A DNA stretch of 64,000 nt from Galbibacter marinus (GTDB taxonomy: Bacteria > Bacteroidota > Bacteroidia > Flavobacteriales > Flavobacteriaceae), in assembly GCF_000300875.1 (NCBI RefSeq), contig NZ_AMSG01000010.1:1-64000 (forward strand). Direction: 5' to 3'. The notes beneath the pieces are model-generated. The model did no database searches. It saw only the letters and a list, made by a program, of their open reading frames with translations, and had not been told where the DNA came from. Below are positions 62,528 through 64,000 of this stretch, piece by piece. The first letter of the stretch is position 1, and every line of letters starts with the position of its first letter. Position numbers and translations under genes: made by a program.

Positions 62528-64000
62528 ATGAAATATAAAGTTTATATATTACTATTGTTTGCATGTGTTACTGGAGTATTAACAGCTCAGGATACAGCGG
62601 TTAAATTTGAGGCAAAAGTCAGTAAATCTGAATTAGGCGTCAATGAGCGACTGCGTATCGAATTTACCATGAATAAGGACGGAGATAATTTCGTGCCACC
62701 TTCTTTCGCTGGTTTTCAAGTACTTATGGGACCAAACCAATCCGTAAGTCACTCTTGGGTAAATGGGAAAAGATCATTTTCAAAAACCTATTCTTATATA
62801 TTAAATCCACAATCCAAAGGGACCTTTACTATACGGCAAGCTGAGGTGGAAATCCAGGGGGATATCTATAAAACAACTCCAATTACGATAACCGTATCTG
62901 AGGCAGTAAATGATCCTAATGCTCCCCCTTCTGCAAATGAAATAGCGGGGGATAATCTGCATTTGGTTGCCGAGGTTTCTAATTCGAGTCCTTATTTAAA
63001 TGAGGCTGTTAGTGTTGTTTATAAATTATACGTGAGTCCACGGATCAATGTATCTAACTTTGTTCCTAAGGCCAATCCAACTTATAACAATTTTTGGTCT
63101 CAAGATATTAGGGTGAGCCGTTATCAAGTAGAAACAGGTCTTTATAAGGGGGAGCAATACAGGTATGTGATACTGAAAAAAACGGTGTTGTATCCTCAAA
63201 AATCTGGGAAACTTGAGATTGAACCTCTAGCACTAGAAGTTACAGTTGATGTACCGACCAACCGAAGAGATATATTTGGTGGTCGTTTGTACAACCAAAT
63301 CAATAAAACCGTTACCGCAGGTAAACGCACCCTTACAGTAAAACCACTGCCTGAACAAGGAAAACCAGCTGGATTTACAGGTGCTGTAGGTCAATTTAAC
63401 TTTGATGTGGAAACTTCAAAATCAGATCTAAAAGCTAACGAATCACTTACTGCGAAAATACAAGTTACAGGAACTGGGAATTTAAAACTTTTTGAATTAC
63501 CAAAATTAATTCTTCCAAGTTCATTGGAGGTGTACGAGCCTGAATTAGTGGAAGATGTCACTACGACACTCTCAGGAAGTAGGGGTACGAAATCTAATAA
63601 TTATACCATTGTGCCACAGTACAAAGGGAAGTATCCAATTCCAAGTGTGGCATTTTCTTATTTTGATCCCGTTAAAGGAGAGTACAATACACTGACTTCA
63701 CAACAATTGTTAGTCAATGTATTTGAAGGACCTACCAATAACGTGGATACGGCTGATACTGGAGTAGTGAAACAAAGTGTTGGAGCAGACGAAAATCAGT
63801 TTAGATTTATTAAACTCTCCACGACCTTATCTCCAAAATTAACATCAGTATTCTTTGGGTCCACTTTGTACTACCTATTGTTACTCCTGCCATTGTTAAT
63901 AATACCAATAGCTATCCTAGTTGGTAAAAAACGAGCTGAAATGGCAGGTGATGTCATTGGAAATCGTGTTAGAAAGGCTAATAAACTTGCTAAGAAGTAC
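62528..64000 (+). CDS. batD: BatD, oxygen-tolerance family protein, cut by the right edge
   Basis: The frame is open from the ATG at 62528 to the end of the window (491 codons, no stop). Signal MKYKVYILLLFACVTGVLTAQ, then Ig-like periplasmic domains typical of BatD (SKSELGVNERLRIEFTMNKD; ILNPQSKGTFTI; QYRYVILKKTVLYPQKSG; FTGAVGQFNFDV), and a membrane helix near 441-465 (LYYLLLLLPLLIIPIAIL), after which a basic cytosolic region begins. It is 6 bp after batC. Usual BatD length is about 590 aa, so roughly 100 residues are missing. Confidence 0.93.
   Translation, partial: MKYKVYILLLFACVTGVLTAQDTAVKFEAKVSKSELGVNERLRIEFTMNKDGDNFVPPSFAGFQVLMGPNQSVSHSWVNGKRSFSKTYSYILNPQSKGTFTIRQAEVEIQGDIYKTTPITITVSEAVNDPNAPPSANEIAGDNLHLVAEVSNSSPYLNEAVSVVYKLYVSPRINVSNFVPKANPTYNNFWSQDIRVSRYQVETGLYKGEQYRYVILKKTVLYPQKSGKLEIEPLALEVTVDVPTNRRDIFGGRLYNQINKTVTAGKRTLTVKPLPEQGKPAGFTGAVGQFNFDVETSKSDLKANESLTAKIQVTGTGNLKLFELPKLILPSSLEVYEPELVEDVTTTLSGSRGTKSNNYTIVPQYKGKYPIPSVAFSYFDPVKGEYNTLTSQQLLVNVFEGPTNNVDTADTGVVKQSVGADENQFRFIKLSTTLSPKLTSVFFGSTLYYLLLLLPLLIIPIAILVGKKRAEMAGDVIGNRVRKANKLAKKY

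Noticed and set aside
1-64000. CRISPR arrays, rRNA genes, replication origin
   Set aside because: No regularly spaced repeats, rRNA-like sequence, or DnaA-box cluster with dnaA/dnaN was seen on reading.

Overview
This looks like a stretch of chromosome from a marine-type member of the Flavobacteriaceae (Bacteroidota). The base composition is AT-rich. Many leaders carry the Bacteroidota -7 promoter motif TAnnTTTG, and most starts lack a Shine-Dalgarno sequence. A secreted protease ends in a type IX secretion (T9SS) sorting domain, several lipoproteins have a lipobox, DnaE carries its own proofreading domain, and a complete-looking moxR/DUF58/bat (aerotolerance) cluster lies at the right edge. 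I see no rRNA, CRISPR array, plasmid origin or complete insertion sequence.

Layout. 1-0.9 kb: a partial tyrosine-recombinase gene runs off the left edge, next to the 3' end of tRNA-Leu(CAA). This is the usual anatomy of a genomic-island end. 1-3.3 kb: prs, rplY and pth. 3.3-7.9 kb: a T9SS-exported reprolysin-type metalloprotease and a small lipoprotein. 8-19.2 kb: mostly + strand housekeeping genes (ribF, an HTTM/gamma-carboxylase-like membrane protein, serS, a TPR protein, a DUF4286 protein, rsmA, mgtE, a 2-hydroxyacid dehydrogenase, a TM2 protein, an ArsR-type regulator). 19.2-26 kb: a fused two-domain acyltransferase (aminolipid synthesis), a possible small RNA, an unknown lipoprotein, aspartate kinase with a GNAT, fbp and a TerB-like gene. 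26-30.4 kb: dnaE with an N-terminal DEDDh exonuclease. 30.4-41.1 kb, minus strand: a secreted asparaginase-like lipoprotein, alpha-2-macroglobulin, pbpC and glpD. 41.4-50.8 kb: 3-hydroxyanthranilate dioxygenase, ALDH7, acyl-ACP desaturase, an OmpA/HhH pair, a phosphatase, an AlbA_2 protein, an SDR and a saccharopine-dehydrogenase-like gene. 50.9-55.7 kb: a DUF423 protein, pckA, radA and a DUF4382 lipoprotein. 55.9-64 kb: the bat cluster, cut by the right edge inside batD.

How genes work together. RibF makes FMN and FAD. PbpC and the alpha-2-macroglobulin form the known periplasmic repair/protease-trap pair. ALDH7 and the saccharopine dehydrogenase-like enzyme fit consecutive steps of lysine breakdown by the saccharopine route. 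FBPase and PEPCK are the two gluconeogenic control steps. MoxR, DUF58 and BatA-D should form one AAA+/VWA envelope machine.

Most of the window is ordinary flavobacterial core genome. The items most worth a second look are the tRNA-Leu/integrase junction with an apparent break in the integrase, the DnaE whose PHP metal site looks eroded while it carries a proofreading exonuclease, the possible small RNA near 21.3-21.4 kb, the OmpA/HhH membrane pair, and the HTTM gene overlapping ribF.
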